A DNA stretch of 64,000 nucleotides from positions 62,001 through 126,000 of the forward strand of contig JBBQXF010000001.1 in assembly GCA_038209965.1 (NCBI GenBank), written 5' to 3'. Under the pieces are notes generated by a model. It was not told the DNA's origin. It saw nothing but the letters and a program-made list of their open reading frames with translations, and searched no databases. Source of the DNA: JALONO01 sp038209965 (GTDB lineage Bacteria; Bacteroidota; Bacteroidia; Cytophagales; Thermoflexibacteraceae). Made by a program: the position numbers and the translations under genes. Positions 33,253 to 42,526 of the stretch are shown in pieces. Numbering within the stretch: position 1 is the first letter of the stretch; the number at the start of each line of letters is the position of its first letter.

Positions 33253-34266
33253 ATGATCAGCAAAAGCAAGATTGCCCGTAGCTTTTACCTCCTCGCGCTG
33301 AGCATTGTTGTGCTGGCCGCCCCAGCCAAAGCAACGCATTTTGCTGTCCCGCTCGTAGATGCAGGTTACCCCAGCTTCGTGCAGTTGCCAGCCAACCAAG
33401 GTTCGCTCTTGGGCACTGCCACCGACCCAAACGGCGGTTCATTGACCACCACTTGGGTGTTTGTGAGCGGGCCCACTACGCCCAGCATCACTACGCCCGG
33501 CCAGCTCAGTGCGCAAGTAACTGGTCTCACCGCCATTGGCACTTACACCTTTCGGCTCACGGCCACCAGCGCGGGCGGATCGGCCACCACCACCACCACC
33601 ATTACCGTGATCCGGCCCTCCATCCAGTTGGCCCTGGCCGCCAATTCCCGGATTGTGCTGCCCACCAACCAAGTGGCCATCGGGGCAAAAGCCTCGGTCA
33701 ATGGCGGGAACATTGCCACTTATGCTTGGAGCCAAACCAACGGCCCCAGCCCAGCTACCCTCGCAGGGGCCAACACTGCCGACGCGGTGGCCAGCAACTT
33801 GGAGCGGGGCAGCTATACTTTTCGCCTTGATGTAACCGATAACTTGGGTGGCTCTGCCAGCAAGGAAATCGTGATCAATGTAATCAATGACCTTGCCGTG
33901 ACTGGCTTGCGCCTCACCACTGCCGATCTGGGCAGCGATCTGGGCCGAATGGTGGACGGATCGATGGTCAATTACGTGAGCACCCCCGCCAATGATCTCA
34001 ACCTGCTCCCGCTCACCAGTGGCACGATCGGCAGCGTTCAGTTTGTAGTGTATGACGGGGCCAACCAACTCTTCGGCAAAGTGAGCCAGTCCACCCCTTT
34101 TGCTTTACTGCAAAACGAAGCTTGGCCGACCCTCCCCGCCGGCAATTACACCGTTACCATCACGCCGTTTGCTGGTCCCAACATGACCGGCAATCAGGGC
34201 CAAACCCTCATCGTCCGTTTTGGCGTGAGCTTGGGCGGCAATGGGCGGGTGGAAATTGGGGAGTAA
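33253..34266 (+). CDS. Exported protein with PKD/Ig-like repeats
   Basis: A 337-residue protein with a signal peptide (about 1-28, ending PAKATHFA). The mature part has two PKD/REJ-like beta domains: about 38-118 (GSLLGTATDPNGGSLTTTWV to TYTFRLTATSAGGS) and about 122-215 (IVLPTNQVAIGAKAS, YTFRLDVTDNLGGSASKEI). A third beta-rich part (215-337) ends in TLIVRFGVSLGGNGRVEIGE. PKD domains are extracellular adhesion or spacer modules. There is no T9SS sorting domain at the C-terminus, so it may stay in the periplasm or be released. The M1 peptidase gene follows 127 bases later on the same strand. Confidence 0.8.
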   Translation: MISKSKIARSFYLLALSIVVLAAPAKATHFAVPLVDAGYPSFVQLPANQGSLLGTATDPNGGSLTTTWVFVSGPTTPSITTPGQLSAQVTGLTAIGTYTFRLTATSAGGSATTTTTITVIRPSIQLALAANSRIVLPTNQVAIGAKASVNGGNIATYAWSQTNGPSPATLAGANTADAVASNLERGSYTFRLDVTDNLGGSASKEIVINVINDLAVTGLRLTTADLGSDLGRMVDGSMVNYVSTPANDLNLLPLTSGTIGSVQFVVYDGANQLFGKVSQSTPFALLQNEAWPTLPAGNYTVTITPFAGPNMTGNQGQTLIVRFGVSLGGNGRVEIGE

Positions 34267-34393
34267 CACCAGCCCCCCAAATTTTGCCCTTCCGCGTAGT
34301 CCAGCCCACTGGCTGGGCCAAAGTGAGCACCTCACAAAGAATGAGAGAGTCTCCAAGTTTGCGTAGCTTTACCCCAAACTACGCTGCGCTTCC

Positions 34394-36037
34394 ATGAAGA
34401 AGTTTTTTTGTTGCCTTGGCTTTCAGTTCATGTTGCTCACTTTGTCGGTGCAGGCCCAGATCGTTCCGGGCAAATTCACCCGCGAAGATACCCTCCGGGG
34501 CAATATTACCCCCGAACGGGCGTGGTGGGACCTCACCTATTACGACCTGCAAATCCGGGTTGACCCGGCCAGCAAATCATTGCAGGGCAGTACCACCATC
34601 GTCTATCGGGTGCTAAAGCCGGCCCAAGTGCTCCATTTTGATCTGCAAGCCCCCCTTAAAGTGGAAAAAGTGATCCAAGCAGGGCAGGAATTGGCCTTTA
34701 GCCAGCAAGGGGAAGCCGCCTATTTTGTCACCTTGGTCCAGCCCCAGTCGGTGGGCCAGACCGGGGAATTGGTAGTTTATTATTCGGGCAAGCCCCGGAT
34801 CGCCCGCAACCCACCGTGGGACGGCGGTTTTCAATGGCTCAAGGATCAAGATGGCCATGATTGGATCTCCGTCTCGTGCCAAGGACTAGGATCCAGCGTG
34901 TGGTGGCCGTGCAAGGATCACCCCGCCGATGAGCCCAACAGTATGCGGATGCGCATCACCGTACCCAAGCAGTTGACCGACGTGTCGAATGGCCGCTTGC
35001 GCCAAGTGGTTGACAATACGGATGGTACCCGCACTTTTGACTGGTTTGTGGGCAACCCGATCAACAATTACGGAGTCAATGTCAATATTGGCAATTATGC
35101 CCATTTTTCCGACACACTCCACGGCGAAGCGGGGGTTTTGTCCCTGGATTTTTACGCCTTGCCCCATAACTTGGAAAAAGCCAAGACCCAGTTTCAACAG
35201 GCTAAACCAATGCTCCGGGCCTTTGAGCATTGGTTTGGGCCGTATCCATTTTATGCGGATGGCTACAAACTGATCGAAGTGCCCTATTTGGGCATGGAAC
35301 ACCAAAGCTCGGTCACTTATGGCAATAATTTTGGCAATGGCTACCTCGGCCGCGATTTGTCGGGGACGGGCTGGGGGCTAAAATGGGATTTTATCATCAT
35401 CCATGAATCTGGCCACGAGTGGTTTGCCAACAGTATCACCTACCGCGATATTGCCGATATGTGGATCCATGAAAGTTTTACCAATTACTCCGAAACCCTA
35501 TATACCGAATACTACTACGGCAAAAAAGCGGGCAGTGAATACGTGATCGGCACCCGCCGGGGCATTGCCAACGACAAACCGATCATCGGGGTATATGGTA
35601 TGAACCAGCGCGGTTCGGGCGATATGTACTACAAGGGCGGCAACATGCTCCATACTATCCGGCAAGTTTTTGACAATGATGAAAAATTTCGGCAAATGCT
35701 GCGCCTAATGAACCGGACATTTTATCACCAGACCGTGGATGGCAAACAGATTGAAGATTTCATCAGCCAGCAATTGGGCCGCAACCTCACCCCGGTTTTT
35801 GATCAGTACCTGCGCGACGTGCGCGTGCCCGTGCTGGAATATTCCCTCCGCGAAGGCCAGCTGAAATACCGCTGGACCAACAGTGTGCCGGGGTTCAACC
35901 TGCCCTTGCGGATTTTCACCCAACCTGGCCAACCCCAGTTTATCTACCCCACCAATCAATGGCAAACCCTCAAACTGCGAGCTGACAAAATGGAAGTAGA
36001 TGAGAATTTTTATATCAAAATACAGCAGTTGAAATAA
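34394..36037 (+). CDS. M1-family metallopeptidase (aminopeptidase N-like), exported
   Basis: A 547-residue zinc peptidase with a signal peptide (about 1-22, VQAQ). The catalytic HESGH motif is at residues 337-341, the third zinc ligand is E360 (WIHESFTNYSE), and the substrate-anchoring loop reads GMEHQ at 300-304 in place of the usual GAMEN. WWPCKDHPADEPNSM near 170-190 is the typical family tail-recognition block. It is shorter than classical aminopeptidase N because the C-terminal helical domain is missing, as in the shorter Bacteroidota M1 proteins. It probably removes N-terminal residues from peptides in the periplasm. It may share a transcript with the PKD protein upstream. Confidence 0.92.
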   Translation: MKKFFCCLGFQFMLLTLSVQAQIVPGKFTREDTLRGNITPERAWWDLTYYDLQIRVDPASKSLQGSTTIVYRVLKPAQVLHFDLQAPLKVEKVIQAGQELAFSQQGEAAYFVTLVQPQSVGQTGELVVYYSGKPRIARNPPWDGGFQWLKDQDGHDWISVSCQGLGSSVWWPCKDHPADEPNSMRMRITVPKQLTDVSNGRLRQVVDNTDGTRTFDWFVGNPINNYGVNVNIGNYAHFSDTLHGEAGVLSLDFYALPHNLEKAKTQFQQAKPMLRAFEHWFGPYPFYADGYKLIEVPYLGMEHQSSVTYGNNFGNGYLGRDLSGTGWGLKWDFIIIHESGHEWFANSITYRDIADMWIHESFTNYSETLYTEYYYGKKAGSEYVIGTRRGIANDKPIIGVYGMNQRGSGDMYYKGGNMLHTIRQVFDNDEKFRQMLRLMNRTFYHQTVDGKQIEDFISQQLGRNLTPVFDQYLRDVRVPVLEYSLREGQLKYRWTNSVPGFNLPLRIFTQPGQPQFIYPTNQWQTLKLRADKMEVDENFYIKIQQLK

Positions 36038-36186
36038 ACTTGAAGCCAGTCTTTTGATTTTTTGGATTAATTTTTCTGATTGTCGCTGGTTTACTTTTGC
36101 GAACAGCGGAAAATCGGCATTGTTTGGGCATCAAATTAGTGGGGCAAAAAGAGGTAATGGAGCACAGTTAAACGTGATAGCTAAAT

Positions 36187-37053
36187 ATGGCAAATGTACT
36201 GATCACGGGAGCAACCGGCAATGTGGGACTGGCAGTGGTGCAAGCCCTTGCGCAGCTTACCCACGCTTTCACGGTGTATGCCGGGGTGAGGGAAATCACC
36301 AAAGACCAAGCAATGTTGGCCCAATACGGGGCCATAGCCCGCAAATTTGATTTTACCGACCCGAGCACCTATGATCCTGCCATGGCGAAGTGCGATCTGC
36401 TCTTTTTGTTGCGCCCGCCCCAACTCTCAGATGTAAAAGCAATTTTCCAACCGATCATCCAAGCGGCCAAGCGGCATGGCGTGGGCCACATCGTTTTTTT
36501 GTCGGTTCAGGGCGTCCAAAACAGCCCCATTATTCCCCACCACAAAATTGAGAAAGCGATTGTAGCGAGCGGGATTCCCTATACCTTTTTGCGACCAGCG
36601 TATTTTATGCAAAATTTTACGACCACACTGCGATCTGATCTGGTCGAGAAGCAGCGGATATTTTTGCCGGCCGGCAACGCAAAATTCACCTTGGTCGATG
36701 TGTCGGATCTGGGAAAAGTAGCGGCCCAAGTCATTGTCCAGCCTGACCGCTACCGCAATCTTGCCCTCGATCTGACTTGTGCTGAACGTTTGACTTTTCA
36801 AGAAATGGCTGAAACCTTGGGCCGGATTTTGGAAAAACCGATCCGCTACGAATCGCCCAACTTGGTGAAATTCTTTTGGCAAAAAAAGCGGGAACAAGTC
36901 CCCACCATGCTTATTTTGGTGATGATCATGCTGCATTATTTGCCCCGTTTTATGGCAGTGCCCGCCACCACCGAGTGGGTGGAAAAGATCACTGATAACC
37001 AAGCAACAACCTTCGATCAATTTGTGGCCAAAAACAAGGACTTGCTGCGCTGA
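36187..37053 (+). CDS. NmrA-like NAD(P)-binding SDR protein
   Basis: A 288-residue atypical short-chain dehydrogenase. The dinucleotide motif GATGNVG is at residues 7-13, in the form typical of NmrA and quinone-reductase (QOR2) type proteins. No canonical YxxxK active site is obvious, which fits NmrA-like redox sensors or reductases acting on quinones. It converges with the second NAD(P)-binding protein gene, with only 7 bases between the stops. The HxlR regulator is nearby, so the set resembles a redox or electrophile response cluster. Confidence 0.87.
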   Translation: MANVLITGATGNVGLAVVQALAQLTHAFTVYAGVREITKDQAMLAQYGAIARKFDFTDPSTYDPAMAKCDLLFLLRPPQLSDVKAIFQPIIQAAKRHGVGHIVFLSVQGVQNSPIIPHHKIEKAIVASGIPYTFLRPAYFMQNFTTTLRSDLVEKQRIFLPAGNAKFTLVDVSDLGKVAAQVIVQPDRYRNLALDLTCAERLTFQEMAETLGRILEKPIRYESPNLVKFFWQKKREQVPTMLILVMIMLHYLPRFMAVPATTEWVEKITDNQATTFDQFVAKNKDLLR

Positions 37054-37060
37054 CGGGTGA

Positions 37061-37696
37061 TCAATTGCTCACAAAGGGCATTTGGTAATTGAACTGCTCA
37101 TCTTCCAGCAGGGTGAGGATAAAAGCGGCCAGGTCGGCCCGGCTGATCTGCGTGCTGGCATTGACTCCTACCCAGCCCACCCGGTACTTTCCGGTCTTGG
37201 GCCCGTTGGTCAGCCTTGGACCCCGTACGATCGTCCATTTTAATCCACTGTCGCGCAATACCTCATGGTGTTTGATGGCATCATTCAAGATCTTGGGCAC
37301 TGCGATGGTCATGATCGTCCTGATCAATTTATCGATAAATTTGGGCTGATCCTTTTCGGGAAATGGCAACCCCCCGCCCGAAAGGGAAATGATCCGCGCC
37401 CCGTTGCTCTTTTTCATGGCCGCAATGATGTTTTTCGTCCCATTGGTCTGGAGCCATTCGGGCGATCCTTTAACGTGCCCGAACAGGCTGACCACCAAAT
37501 CACTGCCCGCAATGGTTTTTTCCACCGCAGTTTGATCGAGGACATCGCCAGTGATTATCGTTAGGCGTGGGTGCGCTTGGCCGATTTTGGCGGGATTTCG
37601 CACCAAAGCGTTGATGCTGTACCCTTGGGCCAGCGCCAAGACCAGAAATTGTTGTCCGGTTAGGCCGGTGGCCCCAAACAAAGCGATTTTTTTCAT
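37061..37696 (-). CDS. NAD(P)-binding oxidoreductase, NmrA/SDR-like
   Basis: A 211-residue Rossmann protein with GATGLTG at residues 8-14 and the downstream SDLVVSLFGHVKGSP and ISLSGGGLPFPEKDQ segments typical of NAD(P)H-binding flavin or biliverdin reductase-like proteins. It is shorter than the 36.2-kb gene but of related type. It is divergent from the HxlR regulator gene (88-base shared region), so the regulator may control both. Probably cytosolic; the substrate is unknown. Confidence 0.88.
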   Translation of the reverse strand: MKKIALFGATGLTGQQFLVLALAQGYSINALVRNPAKIGQAHPRLTIITGDVLDQTAVEKTIAGSDLVVSLFGHVKGSPEWLQTNGTKNIIAAMKKSNGARIISLSGGGLPFPEKDQPKFIDKLIRTIMTIAVPKILNDAIKHHEVLRDSGLKWTIVRGPRLTNGPKTGKYRVGWVGVNASTQISRADLAAFILTLLEDEQFNYQMPFVSN

Positions 37697-37712
37697 TTTT
37701 GCGGTCGTTAAT

Positions 37713-37743
37713 TTGATTTAGCCCACAAACCTAGGTATTTTTG
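37713..37743 (+). promoter_or_regulatory. Promoter and possible HxlR operator upstream of the regulator gene
   Basis: TTG at 37713-37715, a 20-base spacer and TATTTTTG at 37736-37743 match the Bacteroidota promoter consensus. Just downstream (37745-37767) two GTAC half-sites flank an AT-rich centre (GTAC-N15-GTAC), the sort of spaced GTAC arrangement that HxlR regulators bind. This suggests autoregulation and control of the divergent oxidoreductase. Confidence 0.5.
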
Positions 37744-37784
37744 CCGTACCTGTATTTAATGATAGTACCCACCTTTTTGTAAGT

Positions 37785-38123
37785 ATGATCCAACCAGCCA
37801 TCAAAGTAACCGCCCGCTGCCCCATCAAGACCACCATCGATCTGCTCGGCGGCAAGTGGAAGTTATTGATCTTGTTTCAGTTGGCGGGTGGCGCTTTGCG
37901 ACTTTCGGTGCTGAAAAGACAAATCCCGGACATCAGTGAAAAAATGTTGATCCAGGAATTGAAACTATTGCAGGACAGCCAATTGGTGGCGCGAAACAAT
38001 TTTGGCGAAGTGCCGCCCCGGGTGGAGTACGAACTGACCGAAAAAGGTCGCCAAGCTTTGCCGCTGATCGAGGCCATGGCCCGCTTTGCCAATGCGTACC
38101 AAAACCCGCAAGAGGTGGGTTAG
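37785..38123 (+). CDS. HxlR-family winged-helix transcriptional regulator
   Basis: A 112-residue DNA-binding protein. The family core is clear: CPIKTTIDLLGGKWKLLIL, then FAR-like LSVLKRQIPDISEKMLIQELK (recognition helix) and the wing PPRVEYELTEKGRQALP. The single conserved cysteine near the N-terminus is C12, at the place used by YodB and HypR-type members to sense quinones, diamide or other electrophiles. Together with the two oxidoreductases next to it, this suggests an electrophile or redox response regulator. Cytosolic. The ATG at 37785 is the normal family start. Confidence 0.92.
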   Translation: MIQPAIKVTARCPIKTTIDLLGGKWKLLILFQLAGGALRLSVLKRQIPDISEKMLIQELKLLQDSQLVARNNFGEVPPRVEYELTEKGRQALPLIEAMARFANAYQNPQEVG

Positions 38124-38326
38124 CCGGCCATAATGCCAATTTGGCCGATTAAAGTAAAACTTTTCTTTCAATAAAGTGACCTTGATTTTGGTCCTTTGTT
38201 TCTTGACGTGATAACCAGTGAGCAAGCCGCGATTGTCACCATTTGTAGCAGGCGCAGCCATAAAGGCGATCAAATATTTGCGATAAATCATTAATTTACC
38301 GCTCCATAATTGCCAACCACCAGCCG

Positions 38327-39730
38327 ATGAACCCATCCAGCACCCAACATTCCCAATTGGCCGAAACCTTCAATCAAGACGAAGAGCGCGTAGATTGGCA
38401 CGACAAGACACTTTGGTTCATTCGCCAAAAACGCGATCGGGCAGCCCAGCAACTCCCCGAATGGGAAGCGTTGCGCACGGCAGCATCGGAAATTAAAGAT
38501 AACGTGCTGGCCAATCTGGATCAGTATTTACTTGAATTTGAGGCCAATGCACTCCGAAATGGAATGAAAGTGCACTGGGCGGCCGATGCAGCGGAGCACA
38601 ACCAGATCGTCCACCAGATCCTGACCGAAAACGGGGTGCGCCAAATGGTGAAGAGCAAATCGATGCTCACCGAAGAGTGCCACCTCAACGATTACTTGGC
38701 CGAACAAGGCATTGAGGTGATTGACACCGATCTGGGCGAGCGCATTGTCCAGTTGGCGGGCGAGGCCCCGAGCCATATTGTGCTGCCCTGTATCCATAAG
38801 AAGAAAGAGGAAATTGGGGAACTGTTCCACCTGCACTTGGGCACGCCCGAGGGCAACGCCGATCCTGATTTGTTGACCGCCGCCGCCCGGGAACACCTCC
38901 GCGACAAGTTCCTGACTAGGCGCGTGGCCCTCACCGGGGTCAATTTTGCCATTGCCGAAACGGGCGAGTTTGTGGTGTGCACCAACGAAGGCAATGCTGA
39001 CATGGGCGTTCACTTGGCCGATGTCCACATTGCCAGCATGGGCATGGAAAAAATCCTGCCGATGCGCGAACATTTGGGGGTGTTCCTCCGCTTGCTGGCC
39101 CGCAGTGCCACCGGTCAGCCGGTCACTACTTATTCCAGCCATTTCCGGCGGCCCCGGGCCGGGCAAACCATGCACTTGGTGATCGTGGACAACGGGCGCA
39201 GCATTCAACTGGGCCGCCCTGATTTCCGCAGCTCGCTCAAGTGCATCCGGTGCGGAGCGTGCATGAACACGTGCCCTGTGTATCGGCGGAGCGGCGGCCA
39301 CAGCTACCACCACGCCGTGTCCGGGCCGATCGGCGCCATCTTGGCCCCCAACTTGGACATGAAAAAGAACGCTGATCTACCCTTTGCTTCCACTCTTTGC
39401 GGCTCCTGCACGAATGTTTGCCCGGTCAAGATCGACATTGATGCCCAGCTCTACAAATGGCGGCAAATAGTGGTGCAAGAAGGTTACGTGGGCACGGGCA
39501 AGTCGCTGGGCATGAAAGCACTGAATTTCACCCTTTCGCAGCCGGCACTATTCGAAAAAGTGGGTCAAGTCGGGCGCTGGGCCATGCGTTTGGCCCCGTA
39601 TTCGGTGAGCAATCCATTGAACCCTTGGTACAAACAGCGCGAAATGCCCCAAGCTCCCAAAGAATCATTCCGGGAATGGTGGGCCCGGGAGCGCGGCCAA
39701 AAAAAGCCTGAGCAAACCCCAACAACATGA
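38327..39730 (+). CDS. lutB: Lactate utilization protein B-type iron-sulfur protein
   Basis: A 467-residue LutB/LldF-family protein. Residues about 70-290 form the LUD domain (GMKVHWAADAAEHN, NFAIAETGEFVVCTNEGNADM). Two 4Fe-4S cysteine sets follow: C306-C309-C312-C316 (CIRCGACMNTCPVYR) and C358-C361-C365 (CGSCTNVCPV), with later cysteine-free helices at the end. In B. subtilis-type systems LutABC oxidise L-lactate to pyruvate. Neither LutA nor LutC is next to it, and the gene overlaps a recombinase by 4 bases at its end, so either the partners are elsewhere or this copy was cut from its operon. The start at 38327 matches the family length. Confidence 0.92.
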   Translation: MNPSSTQHSQLAETFNQDEERVDWHDKTLWFIRQKRDRAAQQLPEWEALRTAASEIKDNVLANLDQYLLEFEANALRNGMKVHWAADAAEHNQIVHQILTENGVRQMVKSKSMLTEECHLNDYLAEQGIEVIDTDLGERIVQLAGEAPSHIVLPCIHKKKEEIGELFHLHLGTPEGNADPDLLTAAAREHLRDKFLTRRVALTGVNFAIAETGEFVVCTNEGNADMGVHLADVHIASMGMEKILPMREHLGVFLRLLARSATGQPVTTYSSHFRRPRAGQTMHLVIVDNGRSIQLGRPDFRSSLKCIRCGACMNTCPVYRRSGGHSYHHAVSGPIGAILAPNLDMKKNADLPFASTLCGSCTNVCPVKIDIDAQLYKWRQIVVQEGYVGTGKSLGMKALNFTLSQPALFEKVGQVGRWAMRLAPYSVSNPLNPWYKQREMPQAPKESFREWWARERGQKKPEQTPTT

Positions 39731-40350
39731 AACTTGGATACGCCCGCGTCAGCACCCGCGATCAGCAAGCCCACTTGCAGCACGATGCCCTTCAGGTGGC
39801 AGGCTGTGAACGCATTTTTACCGAAACGGCTAGCGGATCGCGCACTGATCGACCGGTGCTGGCGGAGTTGCTGGCCCAAGTACGGCCGGGCGATGTGATC
39901 GTGGTCTGGAAATTGGATCGCCTGGGGCGCTCGCTCACGCATTTGGTGGAAACGGTGGGGCGACTGGTCGAACTGGGGGTGGGCCTGAAAAGCCTCCAAG
40001 ATCCGGTGGACACCACCAGTGCCCAGGGCCGCTTGGTTTTCAACTTGTTTGCTTCGCTGGCCGAATTTGAGCGCGATCTGATCCGGGAGCGCACCAACGC
40101 CGGACTGGCTGCGGCCAGGGCGCGGGGCCGAGTGGGTGGCCGGCCCCGGGGACTGACCAAATCAGCGGAAATCACCGCCCATGCGGCCGCCACTTTGTAC
40201 CGGGAGGGCAAGTTGTCGGTTTCGCAAATCTGCCAAAAATTGGCCATTTCTCGCAGTACGCTCTACAACTACCTTAGATTCAATCAAATAAAAATTAGTG
40301 CTTACCAAAAAAAGCCATTGGTTCCGCCCAATGCCGCGCCCGCCCAGTAA
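39727..40350 (+). CDS. Serine recombinase (resolvase/invertase family)
   Basis: A 207-residue site-specific recombinase. The N-terminal resolvase domain has the nucleophile Ser9 in YARVSTRDQQ, the VVWKLDRLGRS block and the RERT motif, and ends in a basic hinge (GRVGGRPRGL) followed by a helix-turn-helix (VSQICQKLAISRSTLYNYL). It belongs to the small resolvase/invertase group, which resolves or inverts DNA between two sites. Its ATG overlaps the lutB stop (ATGA), so it is translated from the same message as lutB, an odd place for a recombinase. No obvious res or inverted sites are seen within 500 bases. It may be the remnant of an integrated element. Confidence 0.9.
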   Translation: MKLGYARVSTRDQQAHLQHDALQVAGCERIFTETASGSRTDRPVLAELLAQVRPGDVIVVWKLDRLGRSLTHLVETVGRLVELGVGLKSLQDPVDTTSAQGRLVFNLFASLAEFERDLIRERTNAGLAAARARGRVGGRPRGLTKSAEITAHAAATLYREGKLSVSQICQKLAISRSTLYNYLRFNQIKISAYQKKPLVPPNAAPAQ

Positions 40351-40422
40351 ACTGATCCTGAGGGTTCCGTTGATTTGATGCGCCCCACTTTTATTGTCCA
40401 CAGCGAAATGCAGGTTGGGCGG

Positions 40423-40710
40423 TCAGCGCCACCAAATCCTGGCAATGGCAATGAGGCCGATAAACGCCCAAATCAAATTGAGGATGGTGTTGGGGTACGC
40501 TTTTTTCTGGTACGTGTAATACATCAGCACCAAGCTGCCAAACAGGTTGAGCAGTTGGTAGGTCAGGCCATCGGAGGCCATTAATCCATTGCTGTTCAGG
40601 GCATACGCACCTACCAACAGCAGTGCACCCACCCAGCCCAAAGCTTCCAAGACATTAAAGTTGTGCATCATGGCCATCAAATGAGCACCAAAGGAACAAA
40701 TATTTTCCAA
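40423..40710 (-). CDS. CBU_0592-family small membrane protein
   Basis: A 95-residue membrane protein with about three hydrophobic helices (LGWVGALLLVGAYAL, YQLLNLFGSLVLMYYTY, ILNLIWAFIGLIAIARI). The pattern fits the CBU_0592-like family of short bacterial membrane proteins, whose function is not known. The start may be 40710 or one of the Mets at residues 12-15, since the first dozen residues add little. It is convergent with the recombinase gene. Confidence 0.7.
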   Translation of the reverse strand: MENICSFGAHLMAMMHNFNVLEALGWVGALLLVGAYALNSNGLMASDGLTYQLLNLFGSLVLMYYTYQKKAYPNTILNLIWAFIGLIAIARIWWR

Positions 40711-40813
40711 GATTGGCGCGCACCAAAAAAAACCCGCAACCAGAGGCCACGGGATTTCTGACGATTACAAACTTTAAAACGAATAGTTTGGGTTGGCTAG
40801 CGGTTCAGCAGCG

Positions 40814-41440
40814 TTACTTGATCACAAAAGTTTGTTCCAACACCTTACTGTCATTTTCCACTGTCACGGTATATGTACCGGCTTTTAGGCTGGAAATGTT
40901 ATACTTGCGGGCGAAGTTGTCGCTCTCGTTGTGCTCACTGTACAAGAGTGTGCCATTGCTGTCCCTAACTGTGATGTAGGTTCCTTCTTCACCGCCCTGA
41001 TAGGCCACTTTGAACATACCATTAGTCAGGCTGGCCGAGATGTAAGCATTAAAGGGAGCGGGGTTCAATTTGGCTCCCCCCACCGCCACCCGTTCAACGG
41101 TTTTGAACTCACCATTGCTGATTTCCACGCTGTAAACGCCCCGTCCCATTGTGGCCAAATCGTAGTTGCGCTTCAGTTCCGTAGCCTGTTTGATCCGATC
41201 CGTGTAGATCAGTTTGCCTAGCGGGCTGAATACTTTTACCGTAACATTATTGCCCAATTCATTCTCAAAAGCCAAGCGAAACTTGGTGGTCTCGCTGATA
41301 GCATAAAGACTGTAAGCAAACTTTTCGGCGGGGACTACGCGGCCTGGATCACTAGGATCGATGTTTCGGGCCATTACACTGTTGAGAGAAACAGCAACAA
41401 AGAGAACAATTACGAGTAATTTAGATATGATAGCTTTCAT
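40814..41440 (-). CDS. Secreted protein with two CTD-like beta-sandwich repeats
   Basis: A 208-residue protein with a signal peptide (about 1-25, NSVMAR). The mature part is two tandem domains of about 80 residues. The first reads VTVKVFSPLGKLIYTDRI... and GVYSVEISNG; the second reads TYITVRDSNGTLLYSE... and GTYTVTVENDSKVLEQTFVIK. Each resembles the T9SS C-terminal sorting domain fold (ends in a beta strand like TFVIK) but does not carry the full YPNP opening. They are probably surface or periplasmic modules. The same half-domain appears in the 126-residue protein at 8.7-9.1 kb. Monocistronic. Confidence 0.75.
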   Translation of the reverse strand: MKAIISKLLVIVLFVAVSLNSVMARNIDPSDPGRVVPAEKFAYSLYAISETTKFRLAFENELGNNVTVKVFSPLGKLIYTDRIKQATELKRNYDLATMGRGVYSVEISNGEFKTVERVAVGGAKLNPAPFNAYISASLTNGMFKVAYQGGEEGTYITVRDSNGTLLYSEHNESDNFARKYNISSLKAGTYTVTVENDSKVLEQTFVIK

Positions 41441-41873
41441 AGTACAAAGTATTTAGATGGACGCCGTTTGGATTGAACGACGAAGGAGTATGTGCCAACG
41501 AAATGCCAAAAATTATAACTATTTGTAAAACAGTTATTTACGATTAGTTATGAAAAAATATAACGGGAAAAATGTGCGAATGTGAACAGCCATTGATCGG
41601 GGGTGCTGCAACTGTAAATACAGATAATTTAATTAGCATTTTTTTTGCAAACCGAGAATCGGACTCCCAAGAATCTGTGAATAAATGAGGGGCGGCCAGA
41701 AGTTGTTACTATTTGGTGATTATTTGTAAAAAAAAATAATATTTCTTTCTGATTTATTGATTTATGGTTGTTTTTGTGCGCCCTTTTTTCTTGTCCAAGA
41801 GATGGTTTGGGCAAGGGAAATCCCAACAATTTACGGCTCTGTTTTAGGGAAATTGGGAAAAGGCCGGCGACGA
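41441..41873. other. AT-rich region between a secreted protein and an Rpn pseudogene
   Basis: About 430 AT-rich bases. No gene, terminator or repeat that I can support. Several very short frames occur. Confidence 0.35.
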
Positions 41874-42526
41874 TTATTGGTGAGCTTCTTCGGTCATCAA
41901 GCTATCGTTGTAGGCGGTGCGTTCTGCGGGACTAAACTGGGCCACTTCGGCGAGCAGGCACGCTTTTCAAATGCTTTCGCTTGGCGTTTGATTGGTTATT
42001 CGTCTGTTTTGCTTAAGTTTATCAATCGGTAATGCCATTTATCATCTATATTCACCAGTTCAGCTTCCTTTTGGTGAAATTCGGCATTGGCAAACAGACA
42101 AAGTCAGTTGGTCGTGAAACACGGTCTTTTGTCGGTCTCCATCAACTCGACCACTACATTGGGCTGTTTTTGGCGTTCATCCCCAAAATCAACATCCACG
42201 ACGGCCAAGGTATAACCGGCATCCACCGGGTAGTCCCAATCTTGAATGGTAAAAGTTAAGTCACAGAGTGTCCGGCTCTTGAAAAACCTTGCTTGGCTTG
42301 TTGGCGCTCCGCAATGAATTTCTCCCCAGTTTCGTTTCCACGGCACAGATCATGGATCACTTCGCGATCATGGTCGCCCACAACCAAATTTTCCGCTTTT
42401 TGCTAGGTCAATGTGGCGATTTGCTGATCGGGCAATGGGCAGTTCAAAAAGCTGACCAAGAGGTTCTTGCTGATTTCGGAGCCAAACAGTTTTGAACCCA
42501 AAATCGGTGAAGGGGTTTACCTAGTG
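41874..42526 (-). pseudogene. Rpn-family PD-(D/E)XK nuclease/putative transposase, degraded
   Basis: Reading the minus strand from about 42526 the family order is clear across frames: VNPFTDFGFK, then (after a frameshift) LFGSEISKNLLVSFLNCPLPDQQIATL, a stop codon, then LVVGDHDREVIHDL, GEKFIAERQQAKQG, another break, then TFTIQDWDYPVDAGYTLAVVDVDFGDE, and after more stops AEVAQFSPAERTAYNDSL ending at 41874. These are the hallmark blocks of the Rpn recombination-promoting nuclease family. At least three frameshifts or stops are present. The gene is dead unless sequencing errors are involved. Rpn genes are recombination-promoting nucleases, common as mobile fragments in Bacteroidota. Confidence 0.85.
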
